This document shows, one piece after another, positions 23,988 through 33,174 of a stretch of DNA of 64,000 nucleotides. The position numbers and the translations under genes are program-made. Source of the stretch: JAXMCI01 sp046349435 (GTDB lineage: Bacteria > Pseudomonadota > Alphaproteobacteria > Dongiales > Dongiaceae); contig JAXMCI010000013.1 of NCBI GenBank assembly GCA_046349435.1, positions 62,001-126,000 on the forward strand, written 5' to 3'. Under the pieces are notes generated by a model. That model was not told where the DNA came from. It did no database searches and saw only the letters and a list, made by a program, of their open reading frames with translations. How positions within the stretch are numbered: position 1 is the first letter of the stretch; each line of letters starts with the position of its first letter.

Positions 23988-24562
23988 TCCCGACCCTGGC
24001 GGAGGCGCAGCGTTCGCTCGACGGGCTGTGGCACCTGGTGCGCGAGGGGGCGCCGGCGCTGCGCTACTTCGACCGCTCGCGCGAGGGGCTGCTGCGCTCC
24101 TTCGGGGCGGGCGTCCTGGCGGCGCCCTTCTACGCGCTGACCGTCGCGCTCGATCCGCCGCCCGCCGGCGACTGGCTGCACCTCGTGCTGATCGAGGCGC
24201 TCGGCTACGTCGTCCTGTGGCTCGCCTTCCCGCTGGTCCTGCAGCTCATCGCCGCGCGGGTCGGCCGCGCCGCCGAGTGGGTCGACTTCATCATCGCGCT
24301 CAACTGGACCGGCGCGCTGCTGATGGCGCTCGGCTTGCCGCTCACCCTGCTCCAGGTCAGCGCCGCGGTGCCGGACGCGCTGGTCCAGCTGGTCAGCATC
24401 GTCTTCCTCGCCGCGCCGTTCGCCTTCGAGTGGTATCTCGCCCGCCACCTGCTGCGCGTCGGCTTCGCCGGCGCCCTGGGCGTGGTCATGCTCGACTTCA
24501 TGATCTCCCTGCTGATCCAGAGCGCGATCAACGAGATCCTGGCCGTGCCGGCGAGCTCGTGA
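23984..24562 (+). CDS. Multi-pass inner-membrane protein, function unknown
   Basis: 192 residues with about five hydrophobic segments (near 45-60, 72-95, 105-125, 135-150, 160-180) after a soluble N-terminus (LAEAQRSLDGLWHLVREGAP). It resembles Yip1-like small membrane proteins in layout. Its ATG overlaps the dapE stop, and the dapE-membrane protein-truA neighbourhood is conserved in alphaproteobacteria. No enzymatic motif seen. Confidence 0.82.
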   Translation: MIPTLAEAQRSLDGLWHLVREGAPALRYFDRSREGLLRSFGAGVLAAPFYALTVALDPPPAGDWLHLVLIEALGYVVLWLAFPLVLQLIAARVGRAAEWVDFIIALNWTGALLMALGLPLTLLQVSAAVPDALVQLVSIVFLAAPFAFEWYLARHLLRVGFAGALGVVMLDFMISLLIQSAINEILAVPASS

Positions 24563-24647
24563 GAGACGGCCCGCGGGCCCCGTCCTTCGACAAGCTGCTA
24601 TGAGAATGGAAGGGGATGGCGGCGCGGCGTGCACGGCCGCGCCGCCC

Positions 24648-25385
24648 TCAGTAATCGACCCCGGCCAGGAACAGCCTGTCGGCCGGCGCGGTCGGGCCGG
24701 CGGCGGCGCGGTCGCGCGCGGCCAGCGCGGCCGCGACGTCGTCGGCCGTCCACCGGCCCTCGCCGACCAGCCGCAGCGTGCCTGCCATGTTGCGCACCTG
24801 GTGGTGCAGGAAGGAGCGCGCCGCGGCGGCGATCTCGATCGCCTCGCCGAGCCGCGTCACGGTCAGCCGCTCGAGCGTCTTCACCGGCGAGGCCGCCTGG
24901 CACTGGGTGGCGCGGAAGCTGGTGAAGTCGTGCCGCCCGACCAGCCGCGCGGCGGCCGCATCCATCGCCGCGGCGTCGAGCGGCGCGGTGACCAGCCAGG
25001 CCCGGCCGCGCTCCAGCGCCAGCGGCGCCCGGCGGTTGACGATGCGGTAGCGATAGCGCCGCCGCACCGCGCTGAAGCGGGCATGGAACTCCGGCGGCGC
25101 GAGCCCGGCCGCCAGCACCGCCACCGGCGCCGGCTTGAGGTGGAAGTTGACGGCGTCGCGCAGCGTCTCCGGCCGGCAGTCGCGCGCCAGGTCGAGATGC
25201 GCCACCTGGCCCTCGGCATGGACCCCGGCGTCGGTGCGGCCGGCGCCGACCACCTCGACGGTCTCGCCGCAGAAGGCCAGCACCGCGGCCTCGAGCGCCG
25301 CCTGCACCGAGGGGCCGTTCGCCTGGCGCTGCCAGCCGACGAAGCCGCCGCCGTCATATTCCACGGTCAGCCGGAAGCGCCTCAC
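24648..25385 (-). CDS. truA: tRNA pseudouridine(38-40) synthase
   Basis: Isomerises uridines 38-40 of tRNA anticodon stems. 245 residues. The catalytic Asp is in GAGRTDAGVHAEGQVAHL; FSAVRRRYRYRI and FLHHQVRNMAG are family signatures. Starts with GTG at 25385 overlapping the fmt stop (GTGA). Last gene of a def-fmt-truA operon. Confidence 0.95.
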   Translation of the reverse strand: MRRFRLTVEYDGGGFVGWQRQANGPSVQAALEAAVLAFCGETVEVVGAGRTDAGVHAEGQVAHLDLARDCRPETLRDAVNFHLKPAPVAVLAAGLAPPEFHARFSAVRRRYRYRIVNRRAPLALERGRAWLVTAPLDAAAMDAAAARLVGRHDFTSFRATQCQAASPVKTLERLTVTRLGEAIEIAAAARSFLHHQVRNMAGTLRLVGEGRWTADDVAAALAARDRAAAGPTAPADRLFLAGVDY

Positions 25386-26310
25386 GGCAGCGTCGTGCCC
25401 GCGGGCAGCGCGAAGCCGCGCAGGAAGGCGTCGGCCGGCAGCGGCTTGCGGCCGGCCCGCTGCAGCAGCGTCGGCAGCAGGGCGGCGCCGTCGCCGCAGG
25501 CGATGCGGAGCGGCTCCAGCCGCACGGTGCCCGGCGGGTCGGCGGTGACGGGCCCGAGCGTCGCGCCGCGCAGCTGGATGCGCTCCGCGCCGAAGGCGAA
25601 CCAGCTGCCCGGCCAGGGGTCGAAGGCGCGCACCTGCCGCTCCAGCGCCGCCGCCGGCCGGCGCCAGTCGAGCCGCGCCTCGGCGGGCGTCAGCTTGGCC
25701 GCGTAGCAGGCGCCCTCGGCCGGCTGCGGGCGGGGCGCCAGCCGGCCGGCGGCGAGCCCGTCCAGGGCCGGCGCGATCAGCCGGCGCCGAGCGCGGCCAG
25801 CGCGTCGTGCAGCCGGCCGCCGGTCATGTCCGGCGGGATCGGCAGCGCCTCCTGGAGCAGGATCGCCCCGGTGTCGAGGCCGGCATCCATCTGCATGATG
25901 GTGACCCCGGTCTCGGCGTCGCCGGCCAGGATGGCGCGCTGGATCGGCGCGGCGCCGCGCCAGCGCGGCAGCAGCGAGGCGTGGATGTTGAGGCAGCCGA
26001 GCCTGGGTGCGGCCAGCACCGCCGGCGGCAGGATCAGCCCGTAGGCGACCACCACGGCGGCGTCGAGCCGGCGCGCCGCCAGCGCGGCGGCCTCCGCCGG
26101 GTCGCGCAGGCCGGCCGGGCAGGCGACCTCCAGCCCGGCGGCGGCGGCGCGCTCATGCACCGGCGAGCGGCGCAGCGCCTGGCCGCGGCCGGCCGGCCGC
26201 GGCGGTTGGGTCAGGACGAGGGCGACCTCGTGCCCGGCCGCGAGCAGCGCGTCCAGCGCCGGCACCGCGAAGTCGGGGGTGCCCATGAAGGCGAGCCTGA
26301 GCCCGGCCAT
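25382..26310 (-). CDS. fmt: Methionyl-tRNA formyltransferase, apparent single-base frameshift
   Basis: Formylates initiator Met-tRNA. The first frame (26310-25777) encodes the catalytic domain: LRLAFMGTPDFAVPALDAL, the formyl-transfer motif with HASLLPRWRGAAPIQRAI and the later Asp in DAGLDTGAILL. It stops just after LHDALAALGAG. The rest of the protein (LIAPALDGLAAGRLAPRPQP onward, the C-terminal tRNA-binding domain) continues in the -1 frame from about 25780 to 25382. One base is missing around 25780-25786 (GGCGCCGGCTG on the minus strand). Restoring it gives about 309 residues, normal for the family. Fmt is a core gene, so sequencing error is more likely than real loss. Confidence 0.88.
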
Positions 26311-26335
26311 GGGCGGCGCCGTCCGGCGAGCCGGA

Positions 26336-26872
26336 TCAGCCGCCGCCGGCGACGGCGGCAGGGCTGCCGGACTTCCGCGCCTTCAGCAGCTTGCGCAGGA
26401 TGATGCTGCGCTTCAGCGAGGTCAGGTGGTCGATGAACAGCACGCCGTCGAGATGGTCCATCTCGTGCTGGATGACGGTGGCGAGCAGCCCCTCCGCCGC
26501 GAGCTCGCGGATCTCGTCCTCATGGTCGAGATAGCGCACCCGGATGGCGCGCGGCCGCGACACGTCGGCATAGTGGTCGGGCACCGACAGGCAGCCTTCG
26601 TTGTAGACCTCGTCGTCGTCGGAGACCCAGACCAGCTCCGGATTGGCCATGCGCAGCGGCTGCGGCGGGTCGTCGTCGCCGGCGATGTCGAGGACCAGCA
26701 CGCGCTCGGCGACCCCGACCTGCGGCGCCGCCAGCCCGATGCCGGGCGCCCCGTACATCGTCTCCAGCATGTCGTCCATCAGCTGGCGGATCCGGGGATC
26801 GACCCGGGCGACGGGGCGGCACTTGGCCTTGAGACGGGGATCGGGCGCGGTGATGATGTCGAGCTTGGCCAT
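26336..26872 (-). CDS. def: Peptide deformylase
   Basis: Removes the N-terminal formyl group from new proteins. 178 residues. All three motifs are present: GIGLAAPQVG, EGCLSVP (metal Cys) and QHEMDHLDG (two metal His and catalytic Glu). First gene of def-fmt-truA, with a promoter candidate at 26916-26944. Confidence 0.97.
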   Translation of the reverse strand: MAKLDIITAPDPRLKAKCRPVARVDPRIRQLMDDMLETMYGAPGIGLAAPQVGVAERVLVLDIAGDDDPPQPLRMANPELVWVSDDDEVYNEGCLSVPDHYADVSRPRAIRVRYLDHEDEIRELAAEGLLATVIQHEMDHLDGVLFIDHLTSLKRSIILRKLLKARKSGSPAAVAGGG

Positions 26873-26915
26873 GATTCGCGGGGGGTCGCCAGGCGCCGCA
26901 AGCGGCGGACCCCTC

Positions 26916-26944
26916 TAGGTATGGCCTGGCCCGGATCAGGTCAA
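26916..26944 (-). promoter_or_regulatory. Candidate promoter for def-fmt-truA
   Basis: On the minus strand: TTGACC (26939-26944), 17-base spacer, TACCTA (26916-26921), about 44 bases before the def ATG. The gap to the divergent rmuC gene is short, so the -35 lies just 24 bases from the rmuC start. Confidence 0.45.
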
Positions 26945-26967
26945 GGCGGCCTCGCGAGGATGCCGGC

Positions 26968-28077
26968 ATGGAGCTGACGCCCACCACCATCGCGCTGCTG
27001 CTGCTGGCCGCCGCCGTGCTGCTGCTCGCCGTCGCGCTGCTGCTGCGCCGGGGGGGTGGGGGCGCGGGCGGCGGCGCGGGCGCCGAGCTCGCCGGCCGGC
27101 TGGCCCAGCTCGCCGACAGCCAGGCGGCGCACCAGGCGCAGCTCGGCGAGCGGCTGCAGGCGCAGGAGCGCGCGCTCTCCCGCGCCATCGAGGAGCGGCT
27201 GGCCGAGCTCGGCCAGCGGGTCGGCGACCGGCTGGCGCAGCAGGCGCAGGAGGCCGGCCAGACGATCGGCCAGCTGCAGGAGCGGCTGGCGGTGATCGAC
27301 GCGGCGCAGAAGAACCTGGTCGAGCTGTCGAGCCAGATGGTCAGCCTGCAGGACATCCTCGGCAACAAGCAGGCGCGCGGCCGCTTCGGCGAGGTGCTGC
27401 TGGAGAACCTGCTGCGCGACGCGCTGCCGGCCGGCGCCTTCCAGCTGCAGGCGATGCTGGGCTCCGGCCGGGTCGACTGCCTGATCCGCCTGCCCAATCC
27501 CCCCGGGCCGATCGCCATCGACGCCAAGTTCCCCAAGGAGGCCTACGACGCGCTGCGCGAGGCGCGCGACGAGGCGGCGCTGGCCCAGGCGCGGCGCGCC
27601 TTCGCCACCGACATCCGCAGGCACGTGCTCGACATCGCCGCCAAGTACATCGTCGCCGGCGAGACCGCCGAGTCGGCGCTGATGTTCGTGCCGAGCGAGG
27701 CGATCTATGCCGAGCTGCATGCCAGCTTCCCCAACCTGGTCGAGGAGTCGCACCGGCGCCGGGTGTGGATCGTCTCGCCGACCACGCTGATGGCGACGCT
27801 CACCACCATCCGCGCGGTGCTGCGCGACGTCGAGATGCGCGAGCAGGCCGGCGCCATCCAGCGCGAGGTCGTGCTGCTGCTGCAGGACGTGAAGCGGCTC
27901 GACGAGCGCGCCCAGAAGCTGCAGCGCCATGTCGAGCAGGGGGCCGACGACGCCCGCCAGCTGCGCATCTCCACCGAGGCGGTGCTGCGCCACGGCCAGC
28001 GCATCGCCGAGATCCGGCTGGAGGAGGAAAAGCCGGCCGCCGGCAGCCTGGCGCCGCCGGGCGAGCCGCCCGGCTGA
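26968..28077 (+). CDS. rmuC: DNA recombination protein RmuC
   Basis: 369 residues. One N-terminal membrane segment (TIALLLLAAAVLLLAVALLL), a Gln/Ala-rich coiled coil (about 40-115), then the RmuC nuclease-like domain: SLQDILGNKQARGRFGEVLL, VDCLIRLPNPPGPIAIDAKF and YIVAGETAESALMFVPSEAI. Limits inversions and other rearrangements at short repeats. The ATG at 26968 gives the expected membrane anchor. Confidence 0.95.
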   Translation: MELTPTTIALLLLAAAVLLLAVALLLRRGGGGAGGGAGAELAGRLAQLADSQAAHQAQLGERLQAQERALSRAIEERLAELGQRVGDRLAQQAQEAGQTIGQLQERLAVIDAAQKNLVELSSQMVSLQDILGNKQARGRFGEVLLENLLRDALPAGAFQLQAMLGSGRVDCLIRLPNPPGPIAIDAKFPKEAYDALREARDEAALAQARRAFATDIRRHVLDIAAKYIVAGETAESALMFVPSEAIYAELHASFPNLVEESHRRRVWIVSPTTLMATLTTIRAVLRDVEMREQAGAIQREVVLLLQDVKRLDERAQKLQRHVEQGADDARQLRISTEAVLRHGQRIAEIRLEEEKPAAGSLAPPGEPPG

Positions 28078-28173
28078 CGCCGCGCTTTCGCCGCCGGCCC
28101 GGTAGCGGCACAATGGGACGGCGACCGGAGCGGCCATGGAGGCCGCGGACCGGCGCCGGGTGGGGAGGGATCG

Positions 28174-29130
<957 letters not shown>

Positions 29131-29135
29131 GCGCC

Positions 29136-29570
29136 ATGGTGCCCGTCTTCTGGCACTGGCTGATCCTCGGGCTGGTTCTCGCCGTCGTCGAGGTCTTCGT
29201 GCCGGGCGCCTTCCTGATCTGGTTCGGCATCGCCGCCGGCGCCACCGGCCTCGTGCTGCTGGCGCTGCCCGGGCTCGGCTGGGAATGGCAGGGGGCGCTG
29301 TTCGCCCTCCTCGCCGTGGCCGCGGTGATCGCCGGCCGCGCCGTGGTCCGCCGCCACCGCCCGCCGCGCGCCGTCTCGCAGCTCAGCCGCCGCGGCGACC
29401 AGTATCTCGGCCGCGTCTTCACCGTCGAGCAGGCCATCGTCAACGGCCGCGGCTCGATCCGCGTCGACGACACGGTCTGGCGCGCCGAGGGCGCCGACGC
29501 CCCGGCCGGCAGCACGGTCCGCGTCACCGGGGTCGATGGCAACACGCTGCGCGTCGAGCCGGCGCGGTAG
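29136..29570 (+). CDS. NfeD-family protein (short type)
   Basis: 144 residues. Two to three N-terminal membrane segments (FWHWLILGLVLAVVEVFVPG onward) and a C-terminal OB-fold beta barrel (YLGRVFTVEQAIVNGRGSIR ... TVRVTGVDGNTLRVEP). Short NfeD proteins lack the ClpP-like protease domain and act with the stomatin encoded immediately upstream. Confidence 0.92.
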   Translation: MVPVFWHWLILGLVLAVVEVFVPGAFLIWFGIAAGATGLVLLALPGLGWEWQGALFALLAVAAVIAGRAVVRRHRPPRAVSQLSRRGDQYLGRVFTVEQAIVNGRGSIRVDDTVWRAEGADAPAGSTVRVTGVDGNTLRVEPAR

Positions 29571-29580
29571 GATGATGGTC

Positions 29581-29606
29581 CCCTCTCCCGCGCGAGCGGG
29601 AGAGGG
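29581..29606. repeat. REP-like hairpin between convergent genes (CCCTCTCCCGC family)
   Basis: Perfect 11-bp stem CCCTCTCCCGC (29581-29591) and GCGGGAGAGGG (29596-29606), loop GCGA. It sits between the converging nfeD-like and nitronate-monooxygenase genes, so may terminate both by structure, but lacks a T-run. A related copy is at 35918. Confidence 0.65.
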
Positions 29607-29609
29607 AGC

Positions 29610-30679
29610 TCACGCGAGCAGCGCGCGCCCCTCCGCCCACAGCCGGTGCGCGAGCTCGCCCGCCGGCTCGGCGCGGGCCAGCGCCGCCCCCTGCCCGGCC
29701 CAGGCCTGCATGCGCTGCAGGTCGCCGGCCTGCTGCGCCGCCGTGCGCATCGCCGCGGTGAGGCCGCGCTGCACCGGATAGGGGGCGGGCGGCGGCGCGT
29801 CGGGCGATGCGGCGGCGCGGACATAGCCGGTGGCGATCGCCCGGCCGGCGCGGCCGCTGAAGGCGCGGGTGAGCGCCGTGTCCTCGGGCGGCGTCGCCGC
29901 CAGGGCGGCCGCCCAGGCCGGGTGGATGCCGGCCTCCGGGCAGCGCAGAAAGCCGGTCCCGACCGAGACCGCGCTGGCGCCGAGCGCCAGCGCCGCGGCC
30001 ACCCCGCGCCCGTCGGCGATGCCGCCGGCGGCGATCACCGGCAGCTCCACGGCGTCGGCCACCGCCGGCAGCAGCGCGAAGAGCCCGACCTGGCGGCGCT
30101 CCGCCTCGGCGGCGATGAAGGCACCGCGATGCCCGCCGGCCTCCATGCCCTGCGCGACGATCGCGTCGGCACCGGCCGCCGCGGCGGCGCGCGCCTCCCC
30201 GACCGTCGTGGCAGTGGCGAACCAGGCGATGCGGCGCGCCTTGAGCTCGGCGACGAGCTCGGGCGGGAACAGCCCCATGATCGATGAGACCACGGCCGGC
30301 CCGGCGGCGAGCAGCGCGGCGCACTGCGCCGCGAGTCCGGCGGCGCCGAGTCGCCGGCCGCCTCGGGCACCGGCGGCCCCCAGCCGGCGAGGAAGCTGCG
30401 TACCGCCGCCTCCGCGGCGGGATCGCGGCGCGGGGGCGGATCGGGCACCCAGAGATTCATCTGGAAGGCGCCGTTGCTGCCGGCCCGCACCGCCGCTGCC
30501 CAGGCGGCGATCTCGTCGGGCCGCATCAGCAGCGCGCCGGCTGCTCCCATGCCGCCGGCCGCGGCGACGGCGATCGAGAGCGCCGGCGGGCAGGCGCCCG
30601 CCATCGGCGCCAGCAGGATCGGCAGGCGCAGCCCGAAGCGGGCGCAGAAGGCCTCGGCGCGGGCGGCGGGGCGGCTCAT
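29610..30679 (-). pseudogene. Nitronate monooxygenase family protein, apparent single-base frameshift
   Basis: FMN-dependent TIM-barrel enzyme family that oxidises nitroalkane anions. The N-terminal part is in one frame from 30679 (RFGLRLPILLAPMAGACPPA, AAAGGMGAAGALLM, NGAFQMNLWVPDPPP). The remainder, with IVAQGMEAGGHRGAFIA, LPVIAAGGIADGRGVAAALA and GASAVSVGTGFLRCPEA, is in the -1 frame down to 29610. The break is near 30334: the family sequence APPDFAAQC requires GACTTCGCG where the window has GACTCGCG, one T short. Repaired length is about 356 residues. GAGAGG precedes the ATG. Probably a sequencing error; possibly a real recent mutation. Confidence 0.82.
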
Positions 30680-30820
30680 CGGACATCCTCTCGGGCAGGA
30701 CGCGATCCCGCCAGCCTATCGCCCGCCGCGCGCGGGCAGCCATGCTGCGCGAACATGCCTCGATTGCAGCGGCGGCCCCGGCGCGCTTAGCTTCGCCTTC
30801 GAGCACGCGAGGAGACGCGC

Positions 30821-31306
30821 ATGCAGCCGAGCCATGCCACACCCCTCATCGCCCCCGCCGGTGAAGGCACGATCCTGCCGGTCGGGCCGAGCACGATCGT
30901 GTTGCGGATCAGCGGCGGCGCAGACGGGGCGCCCTCCGCCATCGAGTATCGCGTCGCACCGGGCTTCGCCGCGCCCTCGGCGCTGCATTCGCATACCCGG
31001 GAATCCTGGACCGCTTATGTCGTCGAGGGCCGCATCGCCGTGCGCTTCGTCGACCGCACGGTCGAGGTCGCGGCGGGCGGCTTGCTGCAGGTGCCGCCGC
31101 ACTGCCCCTTCGCCTGGTACAACCCGTCCTCCGAACCGGCGCGACTGATCTGCCTCTACGCCCCCGGTGGCTTCGAGCGCTACTTCGCCGAGGCACGGCA
31201 GGTGCTCTCCGATCACCCCGGCGTTCCGGTCAAGGACCTGACGCCGCACCTGATGCCGCTGTGGGACAAGTACGGGATGGTGCGGCACGACGAGCTCGGG
31301 GCGTAG
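30821..31306 (+). CDS. Cupin-domain protein
   Basis: 161 residues, single beta-barrel cupin. Motif 1 region LHSHTRESWTAYVVEGRIAV (two possible metal His and a Glu), motif 2 region GGLLQVPPHCPFAWYNPSSE. C-terminal helix-rich tail. No enzyme assignment possible. GAGGAG precedes the ATG. Divergent from the nitronate-monooxygenase gene. Confidence 0.87.
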   Translation: MQPSHATPLIAPAGEGTILPVGPSTIVLRISGGADGAPSAIEYRVAPGFAAPSALHSHTRESWTAYVVEGRIAVRFVDRTVEVAAGGLLQVPPHCPFAWYNPSSEPARLICLYAPGGFERYFAEARQVLSDHPGVPVKDLTPHLMPLWDKYGMVRHDELGA

Positions 31307-31342
31307 TTCCGGCTCGGCGACGGCGCGGCAGCCGGTCGAGGA

Positions 31343-31573
31343 TCACCCCCGCCCGCGGGGCAGATGCTGCGCCGGGGTAACGGCCGGCAGTTCGCCGGGC
31401 GAGGTCGCGCCGGCGACCGGCGCGGCGATCGAGGAGCGCGCCGCGCGGTCCGCGCCACCCCAGGATCCTGCCGTGGCGACGACGCAGGCGCCGACCAGCA
31501 CCGCCAGGCCGGCAATGTGCAGCGCCGCCAGCAAGCGGCCGATGCGCTTCTCCTCGCGGCTCTCGCTCTGCAT
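31343..31573 (-). CDS. Small single-segment membrane protein, 76 residues
   Basis: Unrecognised. Charged N-terminus (MQSESREEKRIGRLLAAL), one hydrophobic segment (about 14-34) and an Ala/Pro-rich tail. A strong ribosome site CAGGAGGAAG lies 3 bases before the ATG and supports it being real. It follows the DUF4139 gene on the same strand, with a hairpin between them. Confidence 0.65.
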   Translation of the reverse strand: MQSESREEKRIGRLLAALHIAGLAVLVGACVVATAGSWGGADRAARSSIAAPVAGATSPGELPAVTPAQHLPRGRG

Positions 31574-31602
31574 TGCTTCCTCCTGCGCTCTGCGTGACCG
31601 GC

Positions 31603-31635
31603 GCCGCCCTCGCCCCCGAGTGGGGCGAGGACGGC
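31603..31635. repeat. REP-like intergenic hairpin (CCTCGCCCC family)
   Basis: Arms of 14 bases (31603-31616 and 31622-31635) pair at 13 of 14 positions around the loop CGAGT; the core is CCTCGCCCC/GGGGCGAGG. It lies just after the DUF4139 stop, before the small membrane protein on the same strand. Confidence 0.6.
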
Positions 31636-31648
31636 ATTCCAGCCCTGC

Positions 31649-33070
31649 CTAGAACTTCACCCGCACGCGGTAGGTCAGCTCGGCACTGCCCTCGGCGGGC
31701 ACCGGGACCTGCCACTGCGCCTGGTTGCTGTTCGGGCTGTCGTGCTTCAGGCTCTCGCTCAGCATCTTCCAGGTGCCCGGCACCGTCTCCAGCACGGTGG
31801 CGACGATCGGCACCTTCTTGGCGTTCTTGATCTCGACGGCGAACGCCAGCTCGTAGGTGTTGTCGGCGATCTTCTCGAAGTCGGTCTGGCGCGACCGCGC
31901 GGTCACGTCGAAGGCCTGGCCGAGCTGGAGGCGCACCACCTCGTTGTTCGGCGTGTGCTCGATCTCGTCCTCGCCGACGAACTGGGCACGGCCGCCGCTG
32001 TCATCCTTGTAGACGCGCACGATGCCCTTGGGCAGCGGCATGCCGAGATGGGACTCCTGCTTGTTGTCGAAGGCCAGCCGGACCTGGGCGTTGACCCGCT
32101 GCTCGTCGCCGCTCTGGTAGTCCCAGGCGTTGCTGATGCCGACGAAGCGGTACTCCTTGCGCACCGGCACCGCGGCGGCCGACAGCATCGCCACCTGCTT
32201 GGTCTGGTTCTGCGCGATCGTGGTCGGCCGGTCGAGCGTGTAGAGGTGGTACTCGAACAGCGATTCCTCGGCCATCTTCGGCGGCGCCGGAGCGGCCTCG
32301 GCGGCCACCGGCTGCGCCCGCATCATCATCATCGGCTTGACCACGTTGACGTCGCCGGCAACCAGCTGGAGGTAGGCATCCTTGTAGGTGGTGCCGCTGG
32401 TGTTGGTCAGCGTCACCAGCCCGTTGAGGTCGAGATGCGATTCGTCGGCGGAGAGCTTGGCCACGTAGTCGGCCCGCCAGCCGAGACCGCCGGTGAGGTA
32501 GCTGAGCTCGACCGGCTCCTGCCCCGCCGCCGCGCTGCTGACGTCGAGCACCAGGGTCGGCCGTGCCCGCAGGCCCGACGGCACGCCGGAGAAGACGATC
32601 CGCCCGCGCGGGTTGGTCTCGATGCGGTCGCCGACCTGCAGCACGACGCCGTTGGCGACGCTCAGCACCACGGCCTCCTCGACCGTCTCGGCGCCGGTCG
32701 CCGGGTTGGTGGTGATCACCCGCACCTTGTCGCCGACCGACTTCTCCAGGAGCTTCTCCGGCGTCAGCAGGTCGAAGTCGAAATTCTGCTCGAGGATGGC
32801 GACGGGCGCCTTCTCGCCGACCAGCAGCGCCGTCTCCGGCCGAATCATCGCGCTGACGTCGATGAAGGCGAGATGGTTCTCGCCCTGGTCCAGCGTCACC
32901 GTCCGCCGGTCGCGCACCAGCGCCAGGTCCTGGTTGTAGATCGTCACCGCCACGCCGGTCTGGTCCTGCAGCCCGACCGGCCGCTCCGCCGCCTGCACCG
33001 GCGCGCCGAGCCAGGCCAGGCCGGCGCCGACACCGGCGCCGAGCAGGGCAAGCCGGATGCGCTGAGTCAT
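31649..33070 (-). CDS. Secreted DUF4139-domain protein
   Basis: 473 residues with a signal peptide (cleavage near VQA-AE). Beta-rich DUF4139 protein: the N-terminal VAVTIYNQDLALVRDRRTVT, the central LSYLTGGLGWRADYVAKLS, VTLTNTSGTTYKDAYLQLVA and the late ELAFAVEIKNAKKVPIVATV are typical. A Met/Ala/Pro-rich insertion occurs near 245-265. Periplasmic or surface protein of unknown function. Confidence 0.9.
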   Translation of the reverse strand: MTQRIRLALLGAGVGAGLAWLGAPVQAAERPVGLQDQTGVAVTIYNQDLALVRDRRTVTLDQGENHLAFIDVSAMIRPETALLVGEKAPVAILEQNFDFDLLTPEKLLEKSVGDKVRVITTNPATGAETVEEAVVLSVANGVVLQVGDRIETNPRGRIVFSGVPSGLRARPTLVLDVSSAAAGQEPVELSYLTGGLGWRADYVAKLSADESHLDLNGLVTLTNTSGTTYKDAYLQLVAGDVNVVKPMMMMRAQPVAAEAAPAPPKMAEESLFEYHLYTLDRPTTIAQNQTKQVAMLSAAAVPVRKEYRFVGISNAWDYQSGDEQRVNAQVRLAFDNKQESHLGMPLPKGIVRVYKDDSGGRAQFVGEDEIEHTPNNEVVRLQLGQAFDVTARSRQTDFEKIADNTYELAFAVEIKNAKKVPIVATVLETVPGTWKMLSESLKHDSPNSNQAQWQVPVPAEGSAELTYRVRVKF

Positions 33071-33174
33071 GGGAATCCCCGTCTGAGACCGTCACCAAGC
33101 GACGGCAGGTCGCACCCTGCGCGCGGATTCCGGCGGAATTCGGGCGGTGCCGCGGCAAAGTTGGGGGGTTCCCG